Shown: positions 44,001 through 51,892, counted from the stretch's first letter. The stretch is DNA of 64,000 bases from JBFHFS01 sp041583495 (GCA_041583495.1 JBFHFS010000019.1:18853-82852), one strand, 5' to 3'. The notes: generated from the sequence alone by a model not told the origin. Made by a program: numbers and translations.

Positions 44001-44287
44001 GCCGAAGCATTGGCGACTCACTGGTAAAAGAGAACAGTCCCTTTGTTAATATTGAATACCAGGGACTTCCCAACGATCTTATCTATCTCTTCTCGGATGG
44101 CTACACCGACCAATTTGGTGGGCCCATGGGTAAAAAGTTCATGACCGGAGGGGTCAAGAATCTACTTAAAAAAATTCATCATCGCCCCACCAAGGAACAA
44201 CACAAAATCATCCGGGACCATTTCTTTAACTGGAAGGGTGATCTGGAACAAATTGATGATGTATTATTTATGGGGGTAAGACTATAA
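41096..44287 (+). CDS. periplasmic propeller sensor with cytoplasmic SpoIIE-type phosphatase
   Basis: A 1063-residue membrane sensor. After a signal peptide come Reg_prop propeller repeats to about residue 650, each ending in a W-x-G/A pattern (GFIWMGTGEGLVRYNG, GKLWIGHNNGNL, GEIWIGPKSSG). A Y_Y_Y-type domain follows at about 670-750. One membrane helix lies near 757-777, then a coiled coil to about 820. The C-terminal SpoIIE/PP2C-like phosphatase has VSGDFYWF, CADCTGHGVPAALMSMIG, YLFSDGYTDQFGG and QIDDVLFMGVRL, so the metal-binding Asp residues are intact. It resembles hybrid sensors of the HTCS type but ends in a serine phosphatase instead of a kinase. It is the last gene of the T9SS module, 4 bp after its neighbour. 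Confidence 0.9.
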   Translation: MTSLYRHFFGVTLFLIIGLPIHNLNAQSFRFKTFDSNVGLPQNFVYCITQDHSGFIWMGTGEGLVRYNGLNFESFIGDQYLADDFISALFVAPDGKLWIGHNNGNLTTYSNGKFKPIQLPETQSPVQAICSTPDKTIWALTQNHGLIKMDPDGENYQVLEHPELRRKLFYSIAPLGDSILMVGTSEGLFRVGKASDNQITFVEHVEGLPITKITSILPRKGLEGEFWIGTEDNGFFRYSDAQHKSSKVVDNNVCQLFNIQHENIQDIEEEPGGNLLLATWGNGVIKLIFDPVKRTFVDSYNFNTTNGLNENFVKDILCDRENNYWFATYGGGSSLLVNDYMIYYNLETIGFENNKVKSVFRTDSVLWLGLESGLLKTDPYCFTNFEYYDNELGIPNDEISGFYKSPDGTMFVASANKGLFYRKGGEMKFKPWSYTPTLPGRKIRDIAGKDFTIYLATYGGFFILDLKSGTTKRLTTENGLPHNSINFVYVSPSGEIWIGPKSSGVSKVTSNHIEIHKILQLPVDVYDMVEDDQGVSWLATQGRGVLRYTADSIKTINVTSGLAKNFCYSLQMDLEGRLWVAHFPGMSMINTRTDVVKTFGYEQSMGYDFHQIWSDKDQTLWFASGKGVIHYLPLVDQDNMVPPVLNFTDVVISDKEYDPHQKIDLPYPYGKKYHFKFNFIGVSIKNPTKVNYQYQLVEDGHEESAKWIDLGTTNYREYDFLPSGRYHLNIRAFNANGIGSEPISLAFNIAIPFWKMTWFYLVATLLFVYILYLIIMFRERSLRLQKEQLQKEVDFQTVQLRQQKAEIEKKNQDITDSINYAKHIQKSILPALSTLQSYFPNSFVFFVPRDIVSGDFYWFYKTPHSFIICCADCTGHGVPAALMSMIGTTLLNDIVRRESIKSPADILEQLDHEIKILLQHDNNALHNHDGMDISVVEINLKSRKIRAASAKRPIYLFLNEEMVIYKGNRRSIGDSLVKENSPFVNIEYQGLPNDLIYLFSDGYTDQFGGPMGKKFMTGGVKNLLKKIHHRPTKEQHKIIRDHFFNWKGDLEQIDDVLFMGVRL

Positions 44288-44472
44288 CCCCCAAATCCTT
44301 CAGGAATCGGAAAGGGGCTGGATTCCCTGAGCAGTGGACAATAAAAGGCTCCCGGCATTAGACCAGGCAACCCAACTCCACAAGCCGCCATTAATGAGCC
44401 ACAGCGGGACCGTTGAGATTTATCTGTTTGGTATGAGGGCAGGCTTTACCCAAAAAAAGGATGGCTGCCGGG

Positions 44473-45132
44473 TTAATCTAACCAGCCCAGAATGGTCTGC
44501 CGGCCTTTTACTTCCTGATTAAGCTTAACATCAACGCGACTGCCCAGAGGTAAAAAGACATCCACACGTGATCCAAATTTAATAAAACCCATTTGGGCGC
44601 CCTGGTCAACTTTTTTACCCTCCACAGGATAACAAACAATTCGACGAGCCAATGCACCTGCAATTTGCCGAATCACTATTATTTTCCCCGATTCAGTCTC
44701 CAGGGCTACCGTTGTGCGTTCATTCTCGGTGGAGGACTTAGGAAGATAAGCAGCCAAAAAGCGGCCGCTGTGATGCCTGCAATACTTCACCAATCCACTG
44801 ACAGGCATCCAATTGATGTGTACATTAAACACCGACATAAAAATAGACACCTGAATACAACGCCCCTTCAAAAACTCCGGTTCATCAGTCTCTTCGATGG
44901 CTACAATTTTCCCGTCGGCAGGTGCCACAATGGCATTTTTTTGGATGAAACCCACCCGCTTGGGACTCCTAAAGAAATTAAGGAAAAAGAAAAACAGAAT
45001 CACTGAGAGGGCGACCGTCCACTCCAGTAAAAAGCCTGCCGAGCCCACCAAAAAATAGATTCCCGCGTTAAGGGCAATTAAAATTAACAGCACCGATCCG
45101 AGAATCCTGAAACCTTCTTTATGAATAGTCAT
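44473..45132 (-). CDS. psd: phosphatidylserine decarboxylase-related protein
   Basis: Makes phosphatidylethanolamine from phosphatidylserine. It is the short (219-residue) pyruvoyl form: two N-terminal hydrophobic segments anchor it to the inner membrane, followed by NFFRSPKR, VAPADGKIVAIEE, FMSVFNVHINWMPVSG and KFGSRVDVFLP. The Gly-Ser in FGSRVD is the self-cleavage site that creates the pyruvoyl group. The ATG at 45132 is chosen, since upstream codons overlap the cdsA end and lack family similarity. cdsA, supplying CDP-diacylglycerol for phosphatidylserine synthesis, is 43 bp upstream in the same operon. Confidence 0.93.
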   Translation of the reverse strand: MTIHKEGFRILGSVLLILIALNAGIYFLVGSAGFLLEWTVALSVILFFFFLNFFRSPKRVGFIQKNAIVAPADGKIVAIEETDEPEFLKGRCIQVSIFMSVFNVHINWMPVSGLVKYCRHHSGRFLAAYLPKSSTENERTTVALETESGKIIVIRQIAGALARRIVCYPVEGKKVDQGAQMGFIKFGSRVDVFLPLGSRVDVKLNQEVKGRQTILGWLD

Positions 45133-45175
45133 AATTAATAACGATGAATTGATGATATAACACGTTCCAATTGTC

Positions 45176-45982
45176 TTAGCAAAGCAATAAATAGCCACTT
45201 ACCACCGGGGCCGAAAAAAAGATGGCATCAAAGCGATCGAGCACTCCTCCGTGTCCCGGGAGAAGTCGTCCGGAATCTTTAACATTTACACTTCGTTTAA
45301 GCATAGATTCAACCAAATCCCCATAAGTTCCCATAACAGAGACCAAAGCACCCATCACCAACCAATTGGAAAGATCCAGTGCACCCCACAACTCAAAGTT
45401 AGCCCAGGCCATTACCAAAGTAAAGACAAATCCCCCAACAGCCCCTTCCCAGCTTTTTGCCGGGGAGATTCGGGGAAAAAGTTTATGCCGGCCAAAGAGC
45501 GAACCGGTGACATAGGCACCCGAATCATTAATCCAGGCCATCAAGAAAAAACCCAATATCAACCGCCATCCATACTCGCCATTATGAAAGGCCAGGAAAT
45601 GAAGAAAAGCAAATGGAACCGCCACATAAAGGGGCACCAAAAGTGTAGAGGCAATATCCAGCAAAGTTGTTTTACTCTTAACATACAACTCAGAAACGAA
45701 TACCCCTATTATCAAAGGGACCAATACAAGAAGCCAATAATGAGGAAGATGAAGATAGAAGATAAAGAAGGATACCATATGAATGCCCAATCCAATGGAC
45801 AGGGCCCAACCGGTTTTTACATGTACTTGCAGCCCCCGAATAATGGTACAGAATTCCACCATCCCCACCGCAATCACAGAAAGAAATACCAAGAGATAAA
45901 CCAATGGGTGCAGCCACACGCCACCAATTATTGCAAAAACGAATACAAATCCTGTAATGGTTCTTTGCCAGAAATTACTCAT
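45176..45982 (-). CDS. cdsA: phosphatidate cytidylyltransferase
   Basis: Forms CDP-diacylglycerol from phosphatidate and CTP, the branch point of phospholipid synthesis. The protein is 268 residues with about eight membrane helices. The CdsA signature is near the C-terminus: RISPAKSWEGAVGGFVF, then a segment with SMLKRSVNVKDSG and LLPGHGGVLDRFDAI. It lies upstream of psd on the minus strand, with 126 bp to the preceding LUD gene stop. No other unusual feature is visible. Confidence 0.94.
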   Translation of the reverse strand: MSNFWQRTITGFVFVFAIIGGVWLHPLVYLLVFLSVIAVGMVEFCTIIRGLQVHVKTGWALSIGLGIHMVSFFIFYLHLPHYWLLVLVPLIIGVFVSELYVKSKTTLLDIASTLLVPLYVAVPFAFLHFLAFHNGEYGWRLILGFFLMAWINDSGAYVTGSLFGRHKLFPRISPAKSWEGAVGGFVFTLVMAWANFELWGALDLSNWLVMGALVSVMGTYGDLVESMLKRSVNVKDSGRLLPGHGGVLDRFDAIFFSAPVVSGYLLLC

Positions 45983-46108
45983 GCTTATTCAGTTAAGCCC
46001 ATAACCAAAACTGGTCCAGCATTTTAACAAGCACATAGCAATTAATAACCCGCTATGGTCAGGAAAAAATATCTTAAAAGGCTATGCAAAAATAGCAAAA
46101 TCATTTAA

Positions 46109-46753
46109 TTACGCATCCAAATCAATCAGCACAATTAACTCCCGTGGACCATGGGCCCCCATAACCAGCGTTTTCTCAATATCAGCAGTTCGACTGGGAC
46201 CGCTGATAAGGGTGATCTGAGAAGGTAACTGATTACCGTCCTTTTTTTCAATTCTTTCAAAACCATTGGCGATGGATGGCACCATCTGCGACAACCCAGC
46301 CACCACAACATGCACTGGCGGAAAAACATTCATACGTCGTCCTGAAGGCCCGGAGGCACACACCATAACACTTCCCAGAAGAGCCACCAGAGCCTCGCAA
46401 CGGGTAACCCCCACTTCAAAATCGGCTTCAAAGTTGGCCTGATTGGTCACAGGAACTCCCGCTTCATCCATTTCTTGATAGAGCTCCTGATCGAGGGTTA
46501 CCAACTGTTCCCATCCATTTACACCGGCCAATCTTTTTAACTCGGCATAGAGGGCCTGTCGGTTATCGCCAACAAACACCTGGCCACCCAGTGTCGAAAG
46601 TTCTTCACTGAATTGGGCCAAAAGATCTGTCACAGGCGGAAACACCTCCCCTTCGGGCACTTGTTCGGGCCAGTTTTTATGCCAGTTTTGTGTGGAAACC
46701 GCTCTCAGGCGAGACAAGATCTTATCTCTGGCCTCACTGTTTGGTTGTGTCAT
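46109..46753 (-). CDS. LUD domain protein (LutC/YkgG-like)
   Basis: A 214-residue cytoplasmic protein of the LUD family. The C-terminal half shows the typical GVTRCEALVALLGSVMVCAS and PSQITLISGPSRTADIEKTLVMG, followed by GPRELIVLIDLD. LutC works with LutA and LutB in lactate oxidation, but neither is nearby. In Bacteroidota this solitary LUD gene commonly sits after ftsH, as here. Its start codon lies inside the ftsH 3' end (20-bp overlap), so translation is probably coupled. The specific function is not known from sequence. Confidence 0.85.
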   Translation of the reverse strand: MTQPNSEARDKILSRLRAVSTQNWHKNWPEQVPEGEVFPPVTDLLAQFSEELSTLGGQVFVGDNRQALYAELKRLAGVNGWEQLVTLDQELYQEMDEAGVPVTNQANFEADFEVGVTRCEALVALLGSVMVCASGPSGRRMNVFPPVHVVVAGLSQMVPSIANGFERIEKKDGNQLPSQITLISGPSRTADIEKTLVMGAHGPRELIVLIDLDA

Positions 46754-48836
46754 TCGACTCCTTATTTTGGTCTTTTTCCTCTGGCGAACCGGAGGGCGAC
46801 TCGTCCTCTGGCTTTTCCAAAGAGATTTCCTTAATGTCGTCGGAGGATTTCACTTTTTTGGTTTTATTCTTACCATTTCCATTGGCATCGGTCTGAATCA
46901 CATGCTCAGGCCATTTGCGTTTTCCAAAGATTTTCTCCAGATCCTCACTAAAAATAACCTCACGTTCCAAAAGCAACTCAGCCAATGTACCATGCTTGTC
47001 CTTATTTTCTGACAGGATTTGTTTGGCACGTTTATATTGTTCCTCGATAATGGAGGCCACCTCCGCATCAATTACCTCAGCAGTCTTTTCACTGTAAGGT
47101 TTCTGAAACGAATACTCATTCTGTCCCGAAGAATCAAAAAAGCTCAGGTTACCCAACTTGGAACTCATCCCAAAATAGGTCACCATGGCATAGGCCTGAC
47201 GGGTCACTTTCTCCAGGTCGTTGAGAGCACCCGTGGAGATGCGCCCGAAGATAAGCTCCTCTGCTGCCCGTCCACCGAGGGCAGAACACATCTCATCGAG
47301 TATCTGTTCGCGCGTGGTAAGTTGCCGTTCCTCGGGCAAATACCAGGCGGCACCCAGGGCTCTGCCCCTTGGAACCACTGTTACTTTAATCAGCGGATGG
47401 GCATACTCCAGCAACCAGCTAATCACGGCATGACCCGCTTCATGATAAGCAATGGCATGCTTCTCGTTGACCGAAATAATTTTATTTTTCTTTTCGAGGC
47501 CACCAACAATGCGGTCGACAGCATCCAGAAAATCTTCTTTCTCCACCACTTTTTTATCCCGTCGGGCGGCAATCAAAGCAGCTTCGTTACACACATTGGC
47601 GATGTCGGCACCGGAAAAGCCAGGGGTATGTTTGGACAAAAATTCCGGATCGATATCCTGTCCCAGACGAAGAGGGCGCAAATGCACCTTAAAGATTTCT
47701 CTACGTTCGTTGACATCGGGCAGCTCCACAGATATCTGACGGTCGAAACGACCGGCTCTGGTCAGGGCGCGGTCCAACACGTCGGCCCGGTTAGTGGCGG
47801 CCAGAATGATGACTCCACTATTGGAGCCGAATCCATCCATCTCGGTAAGCAACTGGTTTAGGGTATTCTCCCGTTCATCGTTGCCGCTAAAATTCACATT
47901 TTTCCCACGGGCCCGGCCAATGGCATCGATTTCATCGATAAACACGATACAAGGGGCCTTTTCTTTGGCTTTTTTAAACAGGTCGCGCACCCGTGAGGCG
48001 CCCACGCCCACAAACATCTCCACAAAATCGGAACCCGACATACTGAAGAAGGGAACATTGGCTTCACCGGCGATAGCCTTGGCCAGCAAAGTCTTACCGG
48101 TTCCCGGAGGGCCTATCAACAAGGCGCCTTTAGGTATCTTACCGCCTAATTCGGTAAATTTCTCAGGTTTTTTCAGAAACTCAACGATCTCTTCCAGTTC
48201 CTGTTTAGCTTCGGCCAAACCGGCCACATCCTGAAAGGTCACATTAATGCTGGCCTCTTTATCAAACACGCGTGCACGGGATTTTCCTACATTAAAGATG
48301 TTGCCCGCTCCGCCATTTCCGCCTTGTCCGCTCATTCTACGGAAAATGAATATCCAGATGACAAACAACAACAGCAAGGGCCACATAAGGCTGAAAAAAT
48401 CCCTGAATAAATTGGCCCGTTCTTCATACTCCACAGGGATACTCACTCCATGCTCTTTCTCGGCTTCTTTACGAGCCAGCTCAAAACGATCGATGGTTGG
48501 AATCTTGATGGAAAAATGAGGTCCTGTTTTGGAAGGCGCATTATCGCCCTTGAACAGTTCCCTGTATTTATCAATGGATTCGGGCTGCAAGGTTACCTCT
48601 GCCATGCCTTCGTTACTCACCACCACTACTTTCTTGATATCTCCACCAGGGAGAAGCTGATTTTCGAAAACACTGTAAGAGAGGACCTGAGGTCCCTGCC
48701 CAAGATTAAACGTGCTTACCACAATCAGAGCGATCAAAATGAGCCCGTAAATCCAATAGGCATTAAATTTAGGGATCTTGGAACTCATTTTATTGTCCCC
48801 GCCACTGCTTTTTTCTTCTTTATTATCGTTAGCCAT
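46734..48836 (-). CDS. ftsH: ATP-dependent zinc metalloprotease FtsH
   Basis: Membrane-bound AAA+ protease that degrades misfolded and regulatory membrane proteins. Two N-terminal membrane helices (about residues 28-48 and 150-170) flank a small periplasmic domain. The AAA module has Walker A GPPGTGKTLLAKAI, Walker B CIVFIDEIDAIGR and the second region of homology near ATNRADVLDRAL. The zinc site is HEAGHAVISW. A charged, disordered C-tail rich in Lys, Glu and Asp follows. Length is 700 residues from the ATG at 48836, normal for this phylum. It starts 24 bp after rsfS and overlaps the LUD gene start. Confidence 0.97.
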   Translation of the reverse strand: MANDNKEEKSSGGDNKMSSKIPKFNAYWIYGLILIALIVVSTFNLGQGPQVLSYSVFENQLLPGGDIKKVVVVSNEGMAEVTLQPESIDKYRELFKGDNAPSKTGPHFSIKIPTIDRFELARKEAEKEHGVSIPVEYEERANLFRDFFSLMWPLLLLFVIWIFIFRRMSGQGGNGGAGNIFNVGKSRARVFDKEASINVTFQDVAGLAEAKQELEEIVEFLKKPEKFTELGGKIPKGALLIGPPGTGKTLLAKAIAGEANVPFFSMSGSDFVEMFVGVGASRVRDLFKKAKEKAPCIVFIDEIDAIGRARGKNVNFSGNDERENTLNQLLTEMDGFGSNSGVIILAATNRADVLDRALTRAGRFDRQISVELPDVNERREIFKVHLRPLRLGQDIDPEFLSKHTPGFSGADIANVCNEAALIAARRDKKVVEKEDFLDAVDRIVGGLEKKNKIISVNEKHAIAYHEAGHAVISWLLEYAHPLIKVTVVPRGRALGAAWYLPEERQLTTREQILDEMCSALGGRAAEELIFGRISTGALNDLEKVTRQAYAMVTYFGMSSKLGNLSFFDSSGQNEYSFQKPYSEKTAEVIDAEVASIIEEQYKRAKQILSENKDKHGTLAELLLEREVIFSEDLEKIFGKRKWPEHVIQTDANGNGKNKTKKVKSSDDIKEISLEKPEDESPSGSPEEKDQNKESNDTTKQ

Positions 48837-48860
48837 TAGTTATATAAAGTAAATGATCAA

Positions 48861-49226
48861 TCAAAAATTATCTTCCACATCAGTTCTATCGGCATCGGCC
48901 CAAAGGGTCTCCAAACTGAAAAATTCCCGAATCGGTTTTTGAAAAACATGTACGACCACATCCATATAGTCAATCAATATCCATTCTGCATTTCTGCGTC
49001 CTTCCACGCGATGGGGTTTCTCTCCGGCTCTTTTCTGCACCTCCTCTTCCACGGAGTCGGCTACCGCATCCACATGTACATTACTATCTCCACTACAAAT
49101 CACGAAGTAATCGGCAATGGTATGCTCTATCTTCCGAAGGTCGAGAATCGTGATGTTTCTGCCTTTTTTTTCCTGGATACCTTCAATCACCGATTTTAAC
49201 AACCGCTCTGATGTATTTGTATTCAA
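48861..49226 (-). CDS. rsfS: ribosomal silencing factor
   Basis: Binds uL14 on the large ribosomal subunit and blocks subunit joining in slow growth. DUF143 features are clear: GRNITILDLRKIEHTIADYFVI (core LRKIEHTIADYFVICSGDS), and WILIDYMDVVVHVFQ near the end. At 121 residues the length is normal. No ATG is available; the best start is a TTG at 49226, giving MNTNTSERLL. It is the first gene of an rsfS-ftsH-LUD-cdsA-psd operon and diverges from birA. Confidence 0.92.
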   Translation of the reverse strand: MNTNTSERLLKSVIEGIQEKKGRNITILDLRKIEHTIADYFVICSGDSNVHVDAVADSVEEEVQKRAGEKPHRVEGRRNAEWILIDYMDVVVHVFQKPIREFFSLETLWADADRTDVEDNF

Positions 49227-49316
49227 ATTATTCTGATTTATAATAAATTACTACTGATGAAATTAAAACAACATCCCTTTGCACTGAAAAAATGATGCCA
49301 ACATTATATTTCCGCT

Positions 49317-49356
49317 CAAAGATAATACTTTAATAGCATTTATATATCTATTTTTG
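49317..49356. promoter_or_regulatory. divergent -7 boxes for rsfS and birA
   Basis: Minus-strand TATCTTTG (49317-49324) points to rsfS with a leader of about 85 nt, and plus-strand TATTTTTG (49349-49356) points to birA with about 33 nt. The two boxes are 24 bp apart so the upstream elements of each would overlap the other; -33 elements are not clear. Confidence 0.55.
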
Positions 49357-49395
49357 CCTATTAGGAATGCCCAACCATGACATTCTGTCGGTAAA

Positions 49396-50142
49396 ATGAA
49401 CCTAATGAAGCACACCCCGGAAATAATACAACCAGAAAGCACCCTCTCCACCAACAGTCATCTAAGAGAACTTCTTAAACAACGTCGGCTCAATGAATGT
49501 TCGGTGGTTATTACCCATTCGCAAACTCAGGGAAGGGGTCAACCCGGAAATACATGGGAAAGTGAACCGGGAAAAAATCTCACTTTTTCAATGGTTCTGT
49601 ATCCTACTCAGATAAAAGCCTCTCAGCAATTCATTCTCTCCAAATGCATCTCGGTAGCGATTGCCGAGGTGCTCTCAGCCATTTTACCCCGGGTGACGAT
49701 TAAGTGGCCTAACGACCTTTATTGCGGAAACCAAAAAATTGGTGGAATACTCCTCGAAAACACCCTTCAGGGAACCATTATTGAGCAATGCATTGCAGGC
49801 ATTGGCCTCAACGTCAACCAGGAGATCTTCCATTCTGATGCCCCAAATCCCATCTCCATTAAAGGAATTACCGGTCGCGAAACCGATTTACTCGAACTCT
49901 TTAAAGAAATATTTGAATCCCTCTTAACCCATTACCAGAAGATTTCCCTTCCGGGAAACTTACACGACCGTTACCTTCAATACCTTTACCGAAGAGAGGG
50001 TTGGTTTACCTACCGGGATGTTCATGGTCCATTTGAGGCTTGTTTCGAAAGCATAGAACCCGCCGGTCACCTTATCCTTCGTCGCAGAGACGGTTCGCTT
50101 TCCAGGTACGCGTTCAAAGAGGTCGCCTTCATAAACCCATAA
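49396..50142 (+). CDS. birA: biotin--[acetyl-CoA-carboxylase] ligase
   Basis: Attaches biotin to the biotin carboxyl carrier protein through biotinyl-5'-AMP. The catalytic domain starts at the N-terminus, so this is the short form without the DNA-binding repressor domain of E. coli BirA. GRGQPGNTWESEPGKNL holds the GRGxxxRxW-like ATP/biotin loop, TIKWPNDLYCGNQKIGGIL the Lys needed for adenylation, and GIGLNVNQ the biotin site. Length is 248 residues. The ATG at 49396 follows a -7 box at a normal distance. Confidence 0.93.
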   Translation: MNLMKHTPEIIQPESTLSTNSHLRELLKQRRLNECSVVITHSQTQGRGQPGNTWESEPGKNLTFSMVLYPTQIKASQQFILSKCISVAIAEVLSAILPRVTIKWPNDLYCGNQKIGGILLENTLQGTIIEQCIAGIGLNVNQEIFHSDAPNPISIKGITGRETDLLELFKEIFESLLTHYQKISLPGNLHDRYLQYLYRREGWFTYRDVHGPFEACFESIEPAGHLILRRRDGSLSRYAFKEVAFINP

Positions 50143-50146
50143 CCCC

Positions 50147-50563
50147 CTAACTCATCTGCTGGTAGGGGTATTTGGCTATAGCCTCTGCCAGGATCTCCAT
50201 GAATTTTTTCACCGGACCTGAGACCACCATCTTCAACATGGGGTTTAATTCGGCACGAAGGGTTAATTTGAGTTTACTTTTATCTTCATCCAATCCCACG
50301 AGTTGCACCCACAAATAAAAGCTAAAAGGGGTTTTTCCGTCAGCGGTGTATTTTATGGTTTTGAAGGGTTCTTTCTCAATCATTCTCAGGCCCAGCTCAC
50401 CGATTCCATCAATGGTAAACCTACAGGTATCACCGTCACTTTGCCAGTTTTTAATTTTTTCGGGTGGCAGAAAGGCTTCAAAATGGTTAAAATCGGACAG
50501 GAATCCAAACACCTTTTCGGGGGGATGTTGAATAGTTTTTATCTGGCTTTCGAACTGGGTCAT
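50147..50563 (-). CDS. SRPBCC (START-like) domain protein
   Basis: A 138-residue single-domain protein of the helix-grip fold. It begins with FESQIKTIQHPPEKVFGFLSD (core PPEKVFGFLSDFNHFEAFLP), typical of SRPBCC proteins, and ends in the long helix PVKKFMEILAEAIAKYPY. Such proteins bind lipids or other hydrophobic ligands; no catalytic residues can be named. It follows pyrE by 12 bp on the same strand, so they are co-transcribed. It is convergent with birA, whose stop is only 4 bp away. Confidence 0.8.
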   Translation of the reverse strand: MTQFESQIKTIQHPPEKVFGFLSDFNHFEAFLPPEKIKNWQSDGDTCRFTIDGIGELGLRMIEKEPFKTIKYTADGKTPFSFYLWVQLVGLDEDKSKLKLTLRAELNPMLKMVVSGPVKKFMEILAEAIAKYPYQQMS

Positions 50564-50575
50564 GGAGATATCAGT

Positions 50576-51208
50576 TTATTTTTTCCAGTTAGCCGGATCC
50601 TTACGCCATTGCGAGAGGGTATCCATTTCTTTGGATGAGATATAACCCCCTTCAGCAGCCACTTTTATCAGGGTTTGATAATTGCTCATGGTTCGCAGAT
50701 CCACTCCGGCCGTTTTAAAATTATCGGCAGCCACCTGAAAACCATAGGAAAAGATGGCCAGCATGCCTAAAACTTCGGCTCCGTTTTCACGCAAAGCATC
50801 TACCGCTTTTAGGCTACTTCCACCCGTAGAGATCAGGTCTTCAATAACCACCACCTTTTGTCCCGGAGCAAGGGTTCCTTCAATCCTGTTTTCAAGGCCA
50901 TGTCCCTTAGGGCTCGAGCGCACATACACAAAGGGCCGATTCAGGAGGTCGGCAACCAGTGCGCCCTGAGCGATGGCCCCGGTAGCAACGCCGGCAATCA
51001 CATCCACATCGGGATATTGCTCCAGAATAAGCCGGGCAAACTGCACCTTTATAAAATTACGCACTTCGGGATACGAGAGCGTTTTTCTATTGTCGCAATA
51101 AATGGGAGAAGTCCAGCCTGAAGCCCATGTAAAAGGGTTTGCAGGTTGCAACTTAATTGCCTTTATTTGTAACAACTGCGTAGCTGTAATTTCTTCTAAA
51201 TTTTTCAT
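50576..51208 (-). CDS. pyrE: orotate phosphoribosyltransferase
   Basis: Makes orotidine 5'-phosphate from orotate and PRPP in pyrimidine synthesis. The PRPP-binding motif is VVVIEDLISTGGSSLKAV; the Lys/Arg contacts are in VYVRSSPKGHGLENRIEG; the entry segment is FTWASGWTSPIYCDNR. Length is 210 residues from the ATG at 51208. A longer frame exists upstream but would overlap the divergent Nudix gene. A TACATTTG box (51213-51220, minus) sits only 4 bp upstream of the start codon, which would give a nearly leaderless message if used. Confidence 0.95.
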   Translation of the reverse strand: MKNLEEITATQLLQIKAIKLQPANPFTWASGWTSPIYCDNRKTLSYPEVRNFIKVQFARLILEQYPDVDVIAGVATGAIAQGALVADLLNRPFVYVRSSPKGHGLENRIEGTLAPGQKVVVIEDLISTGGSSLKAVDALRENGAEVLGMLAIFSYGFQVAADNFKTAGVDLRTMSNYQTLIKVAAEGGYISSKEMDTLSQWRKDPANWKK

Positions 51209-51215
51209 AGCACAA

Positions 51216-51833
51216 ATGTACAAGATATTTTTCAAAGATAGAGCCCTGTTTTTAACCGACCGAATAGAACAGGATTTAACGCATGATTTCAGCTCCATCT
51301 ATAAATTCGGCAATGAAGGAGAGCTGAAAAAATTCATTCTCACCTTCGAAAATCAAGTTTCGGGGAAGAGTGCTTTCGTCTATTATCATGATCTGGAAGA
51401 GCTTTTCCGGCGCTTTCGAAGCTGCTTCCGAAACCTATTAGCCGCCGGAGGCCTGGTTTGGAATTCCGGGAGAACACACTTCTTGGGCCTAAGGCGTCTG
51501 GAGCGAGCGGATCTGCCCAAAGGAAAACTGACCCCCAACGAAACATTCGAAGAGGCCGCCATACGGGAAGTGACCGAAGAATGCGGTTTGGCCCCCTTAT
51601 CCATCACCAGGCCGCTGGGCCCTACCTTTCACGTATACCGACTGGGCGAATCCATTATATTGAAAGAGACCTGCTGGTTCGAAATGACATACGACGGACA
51701 CAACCTGCCCACACCCCAGAAGTCTGAGAATATTACAGAAGCTGCCTGGATAGCCAGTGAAGAGACACAAGCGTTCATCCAAAACACCTACCCTTCTGTA
51801 CGAGAAGTGCTAAATGCTGCCGGAATAGAATAA
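51216..51833 (+). CDS. Nudix hydrolase
   Basis: A 205-residue protein with a Nudix box: GKLTPNETFEEAAIREVTEE, followed by CG, matches Gx5Ex7REUxEExGU. Metal-binding Glu residues are intact, so it should hydrolyse a nucleoside diphosphate linked to another group; substrate unknown. About 75 residues precede the Nudix fold (FFKDRALFLTDRIEQDL, then YYHDLEELFRRFRSCF) and are not a known domain to me. The ATG at 51216 is 8 bp from the divergent pyrE start, so the promoters must overlap the other gene. Confidence 0.88.
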   Translation: MYKIFFKDRALFLTDRIEQDLTHDFSSIYKFGNEGELKKFILTFENQVSGKSAFVYYHDLEELFRRFRSCFRNLLAAGGLVWNSGRTHFLGLRRLERADLPKGKLTPNETFEEAAIREVTEECGLAPLSITRPLGPTFHVYRLGESIILKETCWFEMTYDGHNLPTPQKSENITEAAWIASEETQAFIQNTYPSVREVLNAAGIE

Positions 51834-51892
51834 AAAATTTGTCCCGCTCTTTAAACTTCTTGATTTATTATAACTTTACAAAAAAACTTGCA

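Noticed and set aside
47019..47861. 280-codon plus-strand open frame
   Set aside because: Antisense to ftsH and low in recognisable motifs.
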